A stretch of 64,000 nucleotides of DNA, taken from NCBI GenBank assembly GCA_946811695.1, contig OX328132.1, positions 129,079,872 to 129,143,871 of the forward strand, written 5' to 3'. A program made the position numbers and the translations under genes. The notes under the pieces were generated by a model. It was not told where the DNA came from and ran no database searches. It saw only the letters and a program-made list of their open reading frames with translations. Origin of the DNA: Gonocerus acuteangulatus (taxonomy: Eukaryota; Arthropoda; Insecta; Hemiptera; Coreidae). Shown one piece after another: positions 1 through 11,000 of this stretch (positions are counted from its first letter, which is position 1; each line of letters opens with the position of its first letter).

Positions 1-37
1 AGTCATAAGACACCTACACCACACAACGCCAAAAGAC

Positions 38-772
38 ATGATAATATCTGAACTAGGAAAATTAGGATCTCAGGTTTTAGATGCCTGTAATGTACTGCAA
101 AAAACTACTAGAACTCCACTCCCACTTTTTTTTATAAATCTTAAGCCAGCACCAAACAATCCTGACATCTTCTCCCTCAAGACACTTCTGTTCATGTCAA
201 TAAAAGTTGAAGAACCACATAAAAAAGAGGACATCCCACAATGCACAAGATGTCAGAGCTTCAATCACACCAAGAAATTCTGTCGGGTGAACCCCATATG
301 TGTGAAGTGTGCAGGTCCTCATCTATCGAATGAGTGTTCGAAGACTAGAGACACTCCAGCTACGTGCATAAACTGCCACCAAGCCCATCCAGCAAATTAC
401 CGTGGTTGTAGTGCCTATCAGGAGTTGGTCATGCGGAAAAGATCTAGGAGTGGACAACGTGGCCCTGCTAGAACTACTTCCCTAGCAGCACCCAGCCAGG
501 ATACTACAACCTTTCCACACCTACCGAAGCCTCCAGTGGACTACCAGCCTCAGCCCTCCGGTCAACCACATCCTAGAAGAACAACCTATGCTTCTGCATT
601 CCGGGCAAATCTTCCCAAGCCACCGACAACCACCCCTGGCCCCCATTGTCCACCTCTCCCGAATGTTACCATTCCTCAACCAAAACCATCCCCTGACTTC
701 TCCTCAATCACAACCGCCCTTGTAAACTTAAACCAAATAATTCAAAACCTTCAAGCCCTCATATCTCCCTGA
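38..772 (+). CDS. LINE ORF1 (gag-like, zinc-knuckle RNA-binding protein), 5' end outside window
   Basis: An open frame of 244 residues carries three adjacent cysteine/histidine knuckles in its middle: CTRCQSFNHTKKFC, CVKCAGPHLSNEC and CINCHQAHPANYRGC (about residues 69-124). This triple array, ending in HPANYRGC, is typical of Jockey-superfamily ORF1 proteins, which bind element RNA and act as nucleic acid chaperones. A proline-rich C-terminal half follows. The stop at about 770 lies roughly 47 bases before the ORF2 start at 819. The true start codon is uncertain because the frame may begin before the window. Confidence 0.8.
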   Translation: MIISELGKLGSQVLDACNVLQKTTRTPLPLFFINLKPAPNNPDIFSLKTLLFMSIKVEEPHKKEDIPQCTRCQSFNHTKKFCRVNPICVKCAGPHLSNECSKTRDTPATCINCHQAHPANYRGCSAYQELVMRKRSRSGQRGPARTTSLAAPSQDTTTFPHLPKPPVDYQPQPSGQPHPRRTTYASAFRANLPKPPTTTPGPHCPPLPNVTIPQPKPSPDFSSITTALVNLNQIIQNLQALISP

Positions 773-818
773 CTGACCTTCTCCACAAAGTGACCAGCAT
801 CCTGTCTGTCCTGCATCC

Positions 819-3800
819 ATGACTGCGCTCTCCTTTACATCCCTCTCAATCCTTCTTTGGAACGCCAAGGGACTTCCAGCCCACAAAGACGAACTGACCC
901 ACGTACTTCAAGACAAAAACATTGACGTTGCTCTGATTACAGAAACTCACTTGACTAACCGACTACATTTCTACACTGGATATAGGACATACCGAACGGA
1001 CCACCCAGACGGGACTGCTCACGGAGGTACTGCCATCCTAATAAAATCCTCCATTTCCCACTATCCTGATCCTGCACCTATTGCCTTGGAATGTTTGCAG
1101 AGTACCACAGTTACCCTCCAATCCTCTTCCCATGTCCCAATAACCGTTTCATCTGCTTATTAAAAAAAAAAAAAAAAAAAAAAAAATCAGTCCCGTAACA
1201 GGCCACGAGGGCCCTGAGGGGCAGATACTATAGAGGCATCTGATTCATGACCATACGGCACACTAGGGAGATAGTATGGTCAGTACTATGCTCCGGCCGC
1301 CTGATTTTCCCCTTGGCTGCTTCGACTGCTGGAGTCATTAGCACCCAAGGTACCCATTATTAAATTAATTAAAGGCTGGGTCGGCCTAGGGACGGTCAGG
1401 GAGGCCGAATTCAACCCATGAACGGAGACACTAGAAGAAAAAATCTTTAGTGCTTGCTCGGGATTTGAACTCAGGCCTCCAGCTTATTAGTCCAGTGCTA
1501 TACCACTGAGCTAACCTCGCCCCCTTCATCTGCTTATTGCCCACCCAATAAAGCAGTCTCTTCTTCTGTCCTCAATTCCTTCTTCTCCTCTTTAGGTCCC
1601 CGATTTATTGCAGGAGGGGATTACAATGCTAAACATCCCGAATTTGGATGTCGAACCTCCAACTCTCGAGGTAACCTTTTTCACTACACCATCCACTCCC
1701 ACCATCTGAATATCATTTCTCCTCCCAATCCATCCTACTGGCCTACTTCCAGATCCAAATCTCCAGACATAGTGGATTATTTTGTAACAAATGGTGTCAG
1801 ACATGTTCCTTTCCATATTTCCAACCTATTCGATTTATCTTCTGACCACAGTCCTATATTGCTTTCCTTTAACATCGATCCTAAACTTTTCACTCCTCCT
1901 CACCGCCCATCCCTGATCAATGGCCCAGTTGATTGGTGCTCCTTTCAATCCTCCCTAAATTCCTCTTTAAACCTAAACATCCCTCTTAAGACCAAAGATG
2001 ATATTGACGCAGCAATAAACAAACTGACAACTGACATTCAGACAGGGCTCCTTATTTCTACTAAGAAATTCCCCCCTAGATCACCTGCAGCAACCAATTT
2101 CCCAGATCACATACAATTCCTACGAACCGAAAAAAAACAGAGCCAGAAGAATATGGCAAACCACACGATATCCATCCGACAAGACGCGCGCGTCTCAACC
2201 AACTGACTAGACAATTACAATACAAACTACTACTACTTCAACAACAAATTCGTTGAATACACTCGCAAACTTACTCCCGACGACAAATCTCTATGGACAG
2301 CCACGAAAAGAATCCTATCCCATCCTAATCCATCACATCCTCTCGGTCGAGATGACAACAGCTGGACTAAAACCGACACCGAAATTTCCGAAACTTTTGC
2401 ATCTCACCTTACCCAAGTATTCCATCCCCATGAATCCATCCTACACCCTGCCCATTCTTCAAATGTAACCGAATTCCTAGACTCAGCCTTACCGCTTTCT
2501 CCTCCACCTTCATCCTTTCATCCTCATGAAGTTTCCTTAGTGGTCCACAAACTTAAAACTGTAAGGCACCAGGACCAGATCTGATCACCCCCTTAATCCT
2601 AAAACGCTTACCTAAAAAAGCTATCCTATTCCTTACCTATATATATAATGCAGTCCTCAGAACGACCTACTTCCCAACTCCTGGAAATCATCTACCATCA
2701 AAATGATCCACAAACCCAAAAAACCTGTACATTATCCTTCGTCTTATCGCCCTATCTCCCTCCTTCCCATTATGGGTAAAATCCTCGAAAAGCTTCTCCT
2801 CAAAAGTCTAATCCCCATTGTTGAACCTTGCCTCCCCTCCCACCAATTTGGTTTTCGAACATCCCATTCCACTATCCACCAATGTCACAGAATAGTCGAC
2901 TCCATCTCCTCTTCCTTTGAGCTGAAGAAGTATTGCTCTGGTGTATTTCTTGATATCGCTCAAGCTTTCGATCAGGTGTGGCACCAAGGATTTTTTTAAA
3001 CTCAAAAAAATCCTTCCAACCTATTACCTTATAATAAATTCCTATCTTTCTGACAGATCCTTCAATGTCTCGTGCGGATCATCTCTTCCTTTCCTCAGCT
3101 TGCTGGTGTTCCACAAGGCGGCATCCTAAGTCCTATCTTATTCCTCGTGTACTCTGCCGACATGCCCATCCATGATTCCACAACCCTCTTTACTTTTGCT
3201 GACGAATACAGCCATCCTCTCATCCAATTCAGATCCTATACTTGCTTCCAAACACCTTCAATCCCATCTCCAACTGCTTGAACCATGGTTCACAAAATGG
3301 CGGATAAAAGTCAATCCTGAAAAATCCTCCCACATAACATTCACCCTTCGAAGATCCAATTGCCCTTCCATCAATCTTTACCAGAGAGAAATCAGTGAAA
3401 AAAACACAAGTTACCTACCTAGGACTTACACTTGACAGTCGACTTACCTGGAGCCAACACGTTCAAAAGAAAAGACAGGAAACAAACAGACGTTTTAGAC
3501 TAATAAACAGACTAATAGACTTACGCTCAAAATTATCTTTACAGAACAAGAGACGGATATACACTACAATACTTCAACCCACCTGGACGTACGGCTTGGA
3601 AGTTTGGGGGTGTGCCAAGCGATACAATATCCTATGAATCCAATCTCTCCAATCCAAAATACTCCGTAAAATAGTCAATGCTCCGTTCTATGTTTCAAAC
3701 TTCATTATCCATAACAACCTAGAAATACCCTTTGTCCAAACCCTGTGTAAAGCCCGATACTTTAACTTCCACTCCCGCTTGCCTGGTCACGACAATCCTC

Positions 3801-3882
3801 TAATCAATAACCTATCCTCTCCTCCATTCCCGGTAACCCTCACCGTCGCCTTAAGCGCAAATGGCCTAGAGTCCTATTGTGA
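819..3882 (+). pseudogene. Jockey LINE ORF2 (endonuclease-reverse transcriptase), frameshifted
   Basis: The first 114 residues (819-1161) are the start of an APE-type endonuclease: LSILLWNAKGLPAHKDEL, then a LITETHL segment. The frame is cut by a SINE at 1162-1524 and resumes at about 1539. Endonuclease C-terminal sequence (SSDHSPILLSF) lies near 1840. Reverse transcriptase blocks follow in different frames: [19 protein letters not shown] near 2740, FLDIAQAFDQVWH near 2947, GVPQGGILSPILFLVYSADMP near 3110. The catalytic YADD region reads FADEY at about 3200, so the second catalytic aspartate is lost. The C-terminus (LKRKWPRVLL, stop at 3880) parallels the other Jockey copies. At least five frame changes are needed. 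Confidence 0.8.
1162..1524 (-). mobile_element. tRNA-derived SINE with poly(T) tail (family T), full length
   Basis: Flanked by a perfect 14 bp target duplication ttcatctgcttatt (1148-1161 and 1525-1538). Read on the minus strand it starts with a tRNA-like head, GGGGGCGAGGTTAGCTCAG (A box), with a B-box-like GAGTTCAAATCCC, and ends in GTTACGGGACTGA followed by about 25 T. The same sequence occurs at 27672-28027. The plus strand therefore shows poly(A) at 1162-1186, but relative to the promoter the tail is T. Confidence 0.9.
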
Positions 3883-4251
3883 TCTAACTTATGTAATATA
3901 AATATTGTAAATAGCTACTTTAAGAGTAAATGTAACTTGTTCAAGAAAAGTTCAAGACAATAGGTTTTGGCCATTGGGCCTTTTTTCCTATCGGTGTTTC
4001 AAGACATGTAATCAAGAACAAAATAATTATAAAAAATATTGGATGTATTGTGTAATTTTTGAATAAAGATATATATATAAAAGATGTTATTCACTTCGGC
4101 CCTACTTCGGGGTACCGTTATTTTACTTGTAACCGTCCCTTACACTCTCTACCGGCCCTTCATATCTCAGTTGTAGCTTGGCTTCAGTACTGTCTGGTGT
4201 TCTTGTTGAGTTTAGTTTCCAGTGTGTCCATTTGTTTTGCTTCATAATCGA

Positions 4252-4483
4252 AATGGCAGATCGAAAGCAATTGAGAATATGGAAAGACGACGAGCTGTTG
4301 GAAGCGCTTCAAGGTCCAATTTCGTCTGATATTTGTCAAAAGACTTGAAATTAAAGTCTAAGTATAAAGAAAGACGGGTGCGTATTGCCGCTCTAGGAGA
4401 GGGAGTTTGGTCCGCCAGAGGAGGGAATAGGCTTCGGGAGCTCTCCGCCTTCAGGGGCATTACTCTCCCTAACCCTAAGTTAA
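4252..4483 (+). mobile_element. Remnant of a TTAA (piggyBac-like) element with a short coding exon
   Basis: An ATG at 4252 opens about 30 codons (MADRKQLRIWKDDELLEALQ...) that look like the beginning of a transposon protein and then lose frame. From 4375 the sequence matches the right part of the TTAA element at 12296-12915 (shared block gtttggtccgcc, ggagggaata). It ends at TTAA (4480-4483). The left boundary was not found; the family assignment rests on the shared right end. Confidence 0.4.
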
Positions 4484-4659
4484 AGAAAAGAATAAAAATA
4501 AACCTATCCCCACTGTCCTGGGGAGGCATAGTGAAGAAACATTAAATGATTTATTTATTATCAAGACTCTCATAACACAGATGATTCGCTCACTAAATGA
4601 TAGTGAGGAAAGCATATTGACATTAAACACTGCAAATAACCAAGTAGTGGCCAACACAA

Positions 4660-5586
4660 CAAGAGGAGTATACAGTGGTAGTGTCACCGATTTGGCCTAT
4701 TATTTTTTTCTGGTGATTCTGCACAGAAAATAGTCGACATGTGTCCGAGGGTTTCGTCCATTGGGCCTTAAGAGCTGAGAAATAAAATAAAATAGGTTGT
4801 AAAAGCTTTTTGACTTTAAAATGCATGTCAGATTTGTTTTTAGCAAATTAAAAAAAAAAAAACTATATTCAAATTTTGGGAAGATTTAAAAAAAAAATAA
4901 AAAAAATTCATTGTTCAAGGCTGGACTCTTAAAATTTTGCTAAAGATGAAAAAATCTGGCCGAGTTGAAAACAAAATTTAACCGATTCAAACCAAACTTG
5001 TACAGTCAATAAAGGCTCCAAAGTTACTCATTTTTGTCCAATCGGGGTATTGCTACATGTTCTGGAATTAACGTTATTTGCAAAAACATTGAAGTTTTAT
5101 TTTTATTTTCAGAACCATATTATACAAGTACCATCTGAGATAATACAATAGTTATTTATATGGTTATAAAAAAGAAGATCTCTTGTTTTCGATGATATTT
5201 ACCACATTAGGGTTTCTTGGGGTGCTGATTTCAAATCTGCTATTATTTTTGGTGTGAAAAAATGTATATTGCTAGTTTATTTGAAAACGTAAGGATATTT
5301 TTGAATTTATTTGGCAAAATATAAATTATTGTTTTACGGTTGTATTTTTTCTTTAATCTACTCTCTAAAAGAAATTAATTTGGGAAAGAATCATGTCGAT
5401 ATCATTTTCTAAAAAAATTATATAAAATAAAGCATTTTCAACTTATTTTATTTCATTTCTCAGCTCCTAAGGCCCATTGGACAAAATGCTCTTGGACACG
5501 TTTAGACTATTTTTTTGATGCAGAATCACGAAAAAAAAAAAAAAATGCCAAATCGGTGACGCCACCACTGTATACTCCCCTTGTAA
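4660..5586. mobile_element. Element with about 140 bp terminal inverted repeats
   Basis: The segment 4662-4803 is repeated in reverse complement at 5445-5586. Both arms share gagtatacagtgg, tcaccgatttggc, gtgattctgca, and gggcctta.gagctgagaaat. The 640 bp between them is AT-rich with no coding capacity seen. Arms this long suggest a foldback-type DNA transposon or MITE. No target duplication was resolved. Confidence 0.7.
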
Positions 5587-5829
5587 GTTTCCTCATAAGA
5601 AAGTTCACAGATTCATGGAAATAAAAATCCATAATAAATTACTTCCTGATAAGAAAAACATGACTGAAGGATATTATAGATGCCATAGTAAAAAGAGGAT
5701 TTGAAATAGAGAGTGAACACTATCTCTTGAAAATGGATAAAGTCTGGAGATATCAAACTACATGAGTACTCAGAAACCATTGACATAAAGGCTTAAATTA
5801 AGAAGAAGACATGGCTTAAATTGGGGTAG

Positions 5830-5969
5830 TTTTTGCACATCCATGGTGCAGCGAGGAATTTTCCCAATGAGCCGTGGGATGAGAAATTTTCTGCCGTCGG
5901 TGGGGATTGAACCCACCATCTCCCGCTTATGAATCCAAGGCGCTAGCCACTAGACCATGGGAGACCCCA
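5830..5969 (-). mobile_element. tRNA-derived SINE (family A), 3'-shortened copy
   Basis: On the minus strand it begins ggggtctcccatggtctag and contains a B-box-like gggttcaatcccc, matching the head of the copy at 15820-16042. It ends with five A instead of the shared 3' tail. Near-identical flanks (aaattggggtag at 5818-5829, aaattgggatag at 5970-5981) look like an 11/12 target duplication. Confidence 0.75.
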
Positions 5970-6270
5970 AAATTGGGATAGTGATGATATAAACATTTCC
6001 TAGGAGAATTGCTGGCATATTTTGATTTTCTAAATAAGCTGATGTATAGGACCAAGCACATTGGCCCTGCATTAAAGAAAACTCTGTGGTGGAGCAATGC
6101 AGTCAAAGAAGCTGTCAGAGTGAAGAAGCTAGTATGAAAAAACTACCTGAAACAAAACTCAACTAGCAAATAAATAATGTATACTATCAGTCCACCAAGT
6201 ATTTTTTTTTTTTTTTTTTAAATATATAGGATTTATTTTGAGAAGGTGATCCTATTTTCTCACTATGTAT

Positions 6271-6495
6271 ATTATGTGGCAGAAGGTCAAATTGAATAAC
6301 TACACCACTTCCTTCGGCATGTTTCTCATCTTTTTACAGACCTGGCCCCACCTGGGGAAGGCTGTAATGTTTTATTATTTTAAGTGCTCCTTAAGAGGCG
6401 TCAAAAAAAGACATGAAACATGTCGAGCAAAATAAAGGAATAGTGAAGGAAGTGGTTTAGTTATTCAAATTTGGCTTTCTGCCACATTACATAGG
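6271..6495. mobile_element. Palindromic hairpin-family element, decayed copy
   Basis: Inverted arms tgtggcagaaggtcaaattgaataa... (6271-6320) and their complement (6447-6495) flank a centre carrying cttaagaggcgtcaaaaaaagacatgaaac (6390-6419). This fits the family hairpin: altered CTGANGA side, GCGTC/GAC(A)T stem, GAAAC side. The left arm preserves only the outer half of the hairpin. No coding sequence. Confidence 0.5.
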
Positions 6496-7393
6496 AATTG
6501 AAATTAATAGGGTAGGCATTTTAAAGCAATTTATTTTTTGGTAACTTCACACTGAAGTCAGATTTTGGCCTACCGATAAACTCAACAGAATTGTGCTGGG
6601 CGATTGACATGTTAAGATTGAAGAAGATAAAAAAATACTGTAGAAATTGAAGAAGAGTCCGTAGAATCGACAGTAAGAAACATCTACCTCAGAAAAGTTT
6701 ACCTAAATATTTAAACTGGTTAAATACCATTTCTGATCTATCAGAATAAGAATAATGTTTGCTTATTTCGTTGTTTTTACTCAATTTCATTCTGTCTTCT
6801 GAGTTTTTAAAATTTCTAAAAAAAAGTCATTAATTCTCAATTTTTAATAGTTTCATAAAAATATAAATATTAATTTTCTATGTAAAATAGGCAGGACAAT
6901 AAAATTGAAAATTACCCTACCGGTTTCACATACACTGCGGGGCTCTATGGCTAGTTTTTAATTAAACAGCCTAAGGAATGCGAACCATCTGTTATAAGGG
7001 CCACGTCTAAACTTAGATCATCTACCAGTTTGGACATGGATGTGATACCTAAAGGGAAATTTTAATAAATTGACTAGTATGTGAAAGTGTTTTTTTTTAG
7101 TTTATCTATCTTCTGCCTATTTTATATAAAAAAATAATATTTATAGTTTTAGGAATCTGTATTCTAAATTATCGGAAACTAATGACGTTTTTTTTAGAAT
7201 TTGTAAAAACATCCTTATGTCTATTATATATACAAAATCATTGAAACATTTTGGATCATTTTTGAAAATCACTATAAATATTAATAATTTCTCAATATAT
7301 CTCAATTAACCATGGATTTTAAGGAATCTTAATATGATTATAAAGTTGCTGTGCATTGGACTTTTCTTGTAGACATATCACTTAACATATTAT

Positions 7394-7601
7394 TGAGAAG
7401 AATTGGTCGACCGTTGAATTGTAGAAGGTGTTGATCGTCGGGGTTTCGGTCTATTTTTTTATTCAATAAAACCACATTTTATAGTTAAAATATATTTTAT
7501 TAACGCCAACGTTTCGGCTTGGTATACAAGCCTTCTTCAGGGCTATGGAGAAGAGGGAACTGTCCAGTTTCATGTATGCTACATTTCAACTATGTAGCGC
7601 T
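7394..7601 (-). mobile_element. Short hairpin-family element (solo, non-palindromic copy)
   Basis: A 14 bp perfect duplication, acttaacatattat, at 7380-7393 and 7602-7615 brackets the unit, so it inserted as a mobile element. On the minus strand at 7540-7511 it contains CTGAAGA, an extra A, a six-base-pair stem GGCTTG/CAAGCC with loop TATAC, then GAAAC. Following bases ACG TTGG CGT can form a 3 bp hairpin before TT. The other end carries a segment comparable to the 38-39 nt tails of the palindromic copies at 11697 and 26916. Confidence 0.7.
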
Positions 7602-7859
7602 ACTTAACATATTATGGGTCATTCTGGATGATCAATTATTAAAACTTTCTTTTTTCAATGCTTTGAAGGCATGAAACACTTGGAACCAAAATAAATTGTT
7701 TGGAGAATATTAACAAGGTTTTTATAATAATCTACTCCATTTACGCTTTTCTTGGCGTGAGCTTATGAGTATACATTAAACTAAGAATTGCTCTTCTACC
7801 ATTGATACTTTTGCCTTATTATGATATATTTTAATTACTGTTCATGTTATTTTTTCCAG

Positions 7860-8029
7860 CCAGCAGGTCTATTTATTCTAGAAGATTCAGAAGTTAAGTT
7901 TGAAATAGATAGCGAAACTCCCTTTGCTTTCTCCATTACCTTTAAAGATGAACTTGATAGAAAACATTTATTTGCTGCAAGATCTGATAATGATGTTGTA
8001 CACTGGATGAATGCAATCAAGGGAGCTTC
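7860..8029 (+). CDS. PH gene exon: PH domain strands and C-terminal helix
   Basis: Acceptor tttttccag ends at 7859 and donor gtaagt starts at 8030. The frame starts at codon position one (PAG...) and ends in phase 2, completed by the first base of the exon at 12980 to give serine. Confidence 0.8.
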
Positions 8030-11000
8030 GTAAGTTCTTTTTATTACAGGTGTAAATTAACAAAACCATTTTACTTTTTATTGTTTAATTTTCTGGTCAC
8101 ACAATGAGCTCACCATTTTGTAAACATGTGTGTATAAACTGTAATACATGTATACAACTAAACAACACATAACCCTATATTTCTAGTGACTCTAATGCTT
8201 CAAGACTTAACACTTTGGAAATTGTTCTAAAGAAGAACATATCATTAGGGGAAAAAAATGAAAGTTTTGTTGGAAATAAGAAACAAATAAAACTGTATTG
8301 TCAGAATACAGTTTTTCAGCCTTCCAATGTCAAGGTTACTATACTGAAATTATTTCTAATTATTAAGTTTAAGGGCCCTGTTGTCTGTAATTTTGTAGTT
8401 GTGTTCCTGAACACTTTAACCACCATTAAACTTTTTGAAAAAACATTTCTTGTAATTTTTTGTTTTGAGTTTTTTTGGTCTAATTTAAATTTATTTCAAT
8501 GTTTTAGGGAAAGAAAATGTGTTCTTACCTAAATCTTCTTAAATGTATTTACGCAAGAGATATTCATTGGTGCCGGTCACCCGTGCCCGCCTTGGCGGGA
8601 ACTGGTAGATTTTATTTCAGTGGGCCGAGGCGGCCACTTTGCCGGTCACAGCACTATATAGAAACCCTGTATTGCTTTTCCGCACATTTCTTAGAATCAA
8701 TGAGTCATCGCTACTACCCGATAAACTTTGTTTATGTCTCCATTCTAATTCTGCCTGATCTAACGCATCTACTAAACACTGAAATCATCATCATCAAACT
8801 CCATTTTCGTAAAAGTATCTTCCACAAGATTGCAAAAAAAACCCCAAAGTCTATAAATATTAAACCTATAAAATTTCAAAACTATATCAAACAAACAAGA
8901 TTCCCAACAAACTCGAAATGGTAATAGAAAATTGTGAAAAATAGAACGATAAAAGTGTCAACATTTTGTCCTGAATATAAACGTCAGACACACTATTTTT
9001 GACATGTTTCAATAGAGAACATCCTCTCTGAATGGGTTTATATTTCAATTATTTCGTTTTTTTACTAATCATGCACGTTTAAAATTATAATGCAATTTCA
9101 TAGATCTTTTTTTTCTATTTTTTTTTTATTTCTATATTATACATTACAAGCTACCCAAAAGTCATAGAGTTGAAATTTCCAAAAACCAATGTACTGGGCA
9201 GTTCAGTTGGGCCGCACCGGTCACTGTTCAGCAGTAGAATACTAAGTATTGTGCCTGGCAATGATGTATAGTTGGGTTAAGAAAGGTCCGTTTTGCCGGT
9301 CACGGGTGACCCCCATGGCCTAATGAAATATATCACTGCCGGTCACGGGTAACCCCCATGGCGTTTAATGTGTTAATCGCCACTCTTATTTTTTTCCTCA
9401 GTGTAACTCCTATTGGAATATACCTTAAAGTGACATTTTATAACCATAATAAGATGAATAATCTTCAAAAAAATTCCACCTATTATGAATGTCAAGACAA
9501 CTGTTGGTTTAGTGAACGTGTTAATGTTGAATCCAAGCTCTTCCAGTAAAAGCTTTTTTTTTCTTTTTTTTTTTTACCGTGCATCTGCTTCTTGGCTAAT
9601 AGCGCCAGGCTATCTACAGGGTTCCACCATTCATAAACACCCATGGTGTTGCAGGGAATTTTTTAGCCATCATTATCAGCTCTATTTCCGCCCATCCTGA
9701 ATCACTTCCCTGGTAATCTTCATTAGGCTCGGTTTTCTTCCTTGTTGTTTTTCTTCTCCCCTTGGAGGGAGTCACTCAACATCCCTGTTCTACTATGTCA
9801 ATGAATCCTTTCTGTGGACTCCATCCTTGAAGGCCAAAACAAAGCGGACTGGGGTTATTCAGTTTCTTAGTGATCCAATTGATCCTCACCAGCTCCTTCC
9901 GAACGTTTCAATTTAATCCTCTACCCGATTCCTAACATGGACTTCACAGATGGGGTACTACTGTACTGGCCTCATCTGATTCTTACAGCAACTCTGGATT
10001 AATTTCCCATTTGGGCTCTTATCCTCATCCGCCAGCATTTTCCCGCCAAGGGAGGCTCCAGCGCCAACTGCCATCCTTATTAACCTTTAGGCTGCGTAAT
10101 ACAGATAGGGCTAGATGGCACTGTGGTGCGGGATAGCCTAGGGCCTGGAGTGCCCCGTGTGCTGAATGCTTTCCTCACACGATGTTTCTTCGGAAGATTC
10201 CCTCTTCCCTCTTCTCTTGTACTTTGCATTCTACTAGTTCCAGGTGTATCTGCAATGGAAACATTTTGGGATAAATAATCAGAACCCTCATCGTCATCCC
10301 AAGAAAACTCCATTTCACTTTCGCTCACACCCATCAAAAGTTCTAACAATTCTTGTCCAGAATAAATTTTCTTAGAAATATTTACACAAACAATTGTTCA
10401 CTTGAAAAGTTCAAAATATACTAGAGAAAGATGCAGAGTAAATTACAGGTAAAGAGAAACAGCAGTTTTCGGCTGTAAGAAAGAGGAGGTAGCAGGTATA
10501 CGTGTACAAGTAGGAGAAGTTGGAAGCGAAAGTGACAAAAATGAAATCCTATGCCCCCTATCGGCTTTGAAGGACACTGCAGCTTCTATAAACAGCCTAC
10601 AGATGGCAATAGTAGAAGGACTGATATAATAGTCCGTACCAGCCTAAGGGATACAGGGTGTGGATGAGATACTGTTCCTCACGCTGGGGTAGGTTTTAGC
10701 CTCAGCTTATAGGCCACACTCAGAGAACCCGTCATTAATAATGATGGCTAATGAATTTTTGGACAGTGTCCAGGCTTTATTGTTGTAAAGTTGAGGTAGA
10801 CCTAATCCCACACCTCCCCCCATATATTAAAAATAACCCATATATTTTCCAAAATTTTCTTTTGTTCAGTTAGAAAATAAAATCAAGTAGCCCTAATTCT
10901 GGGCGCTTCTTCCTTGGAATATGGATGTCATGAATTATTTGTCTATGTACTCTTCTATTCACTCCAGAGATTTAACAATTATATTAGATATGTTACTACT

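Larger units (their letters stand above)
1..4078 (+). mobile_element. Jockey-clade non-LTR retrotransposon (LINE), decayed, cut by window start
   Basis: An ORF1 with zinc knuckles is followed by a broken ORF2 with endonuclease and reverse transcriptase segments, then a short 3' region ending near a gaataaag signal at about 4061. Gene order and motifs match the Jockey clade. A SINE sits inside the endonuclease part of ORF2 at 1162-1524. The ORF2 C-terminus closely resembles those of the elements at 22079-24593 and 50575-51378, so three relatives of one lineage are present. Multiple frameshifts make this copy dead. Confidence 0.85.

Noticed and set aside
8187..8334. Possible extra PH gene exon (acceptor tttctag, donor gttact, 49 open codons)
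   Set aside because: It would end in phase 0, but the next exon at 12980 needs phase 2, whereas direct joining of 8029 to 12980 is in phase and gives the expected helix. A cryptic or alternative exon cannot be excluded.
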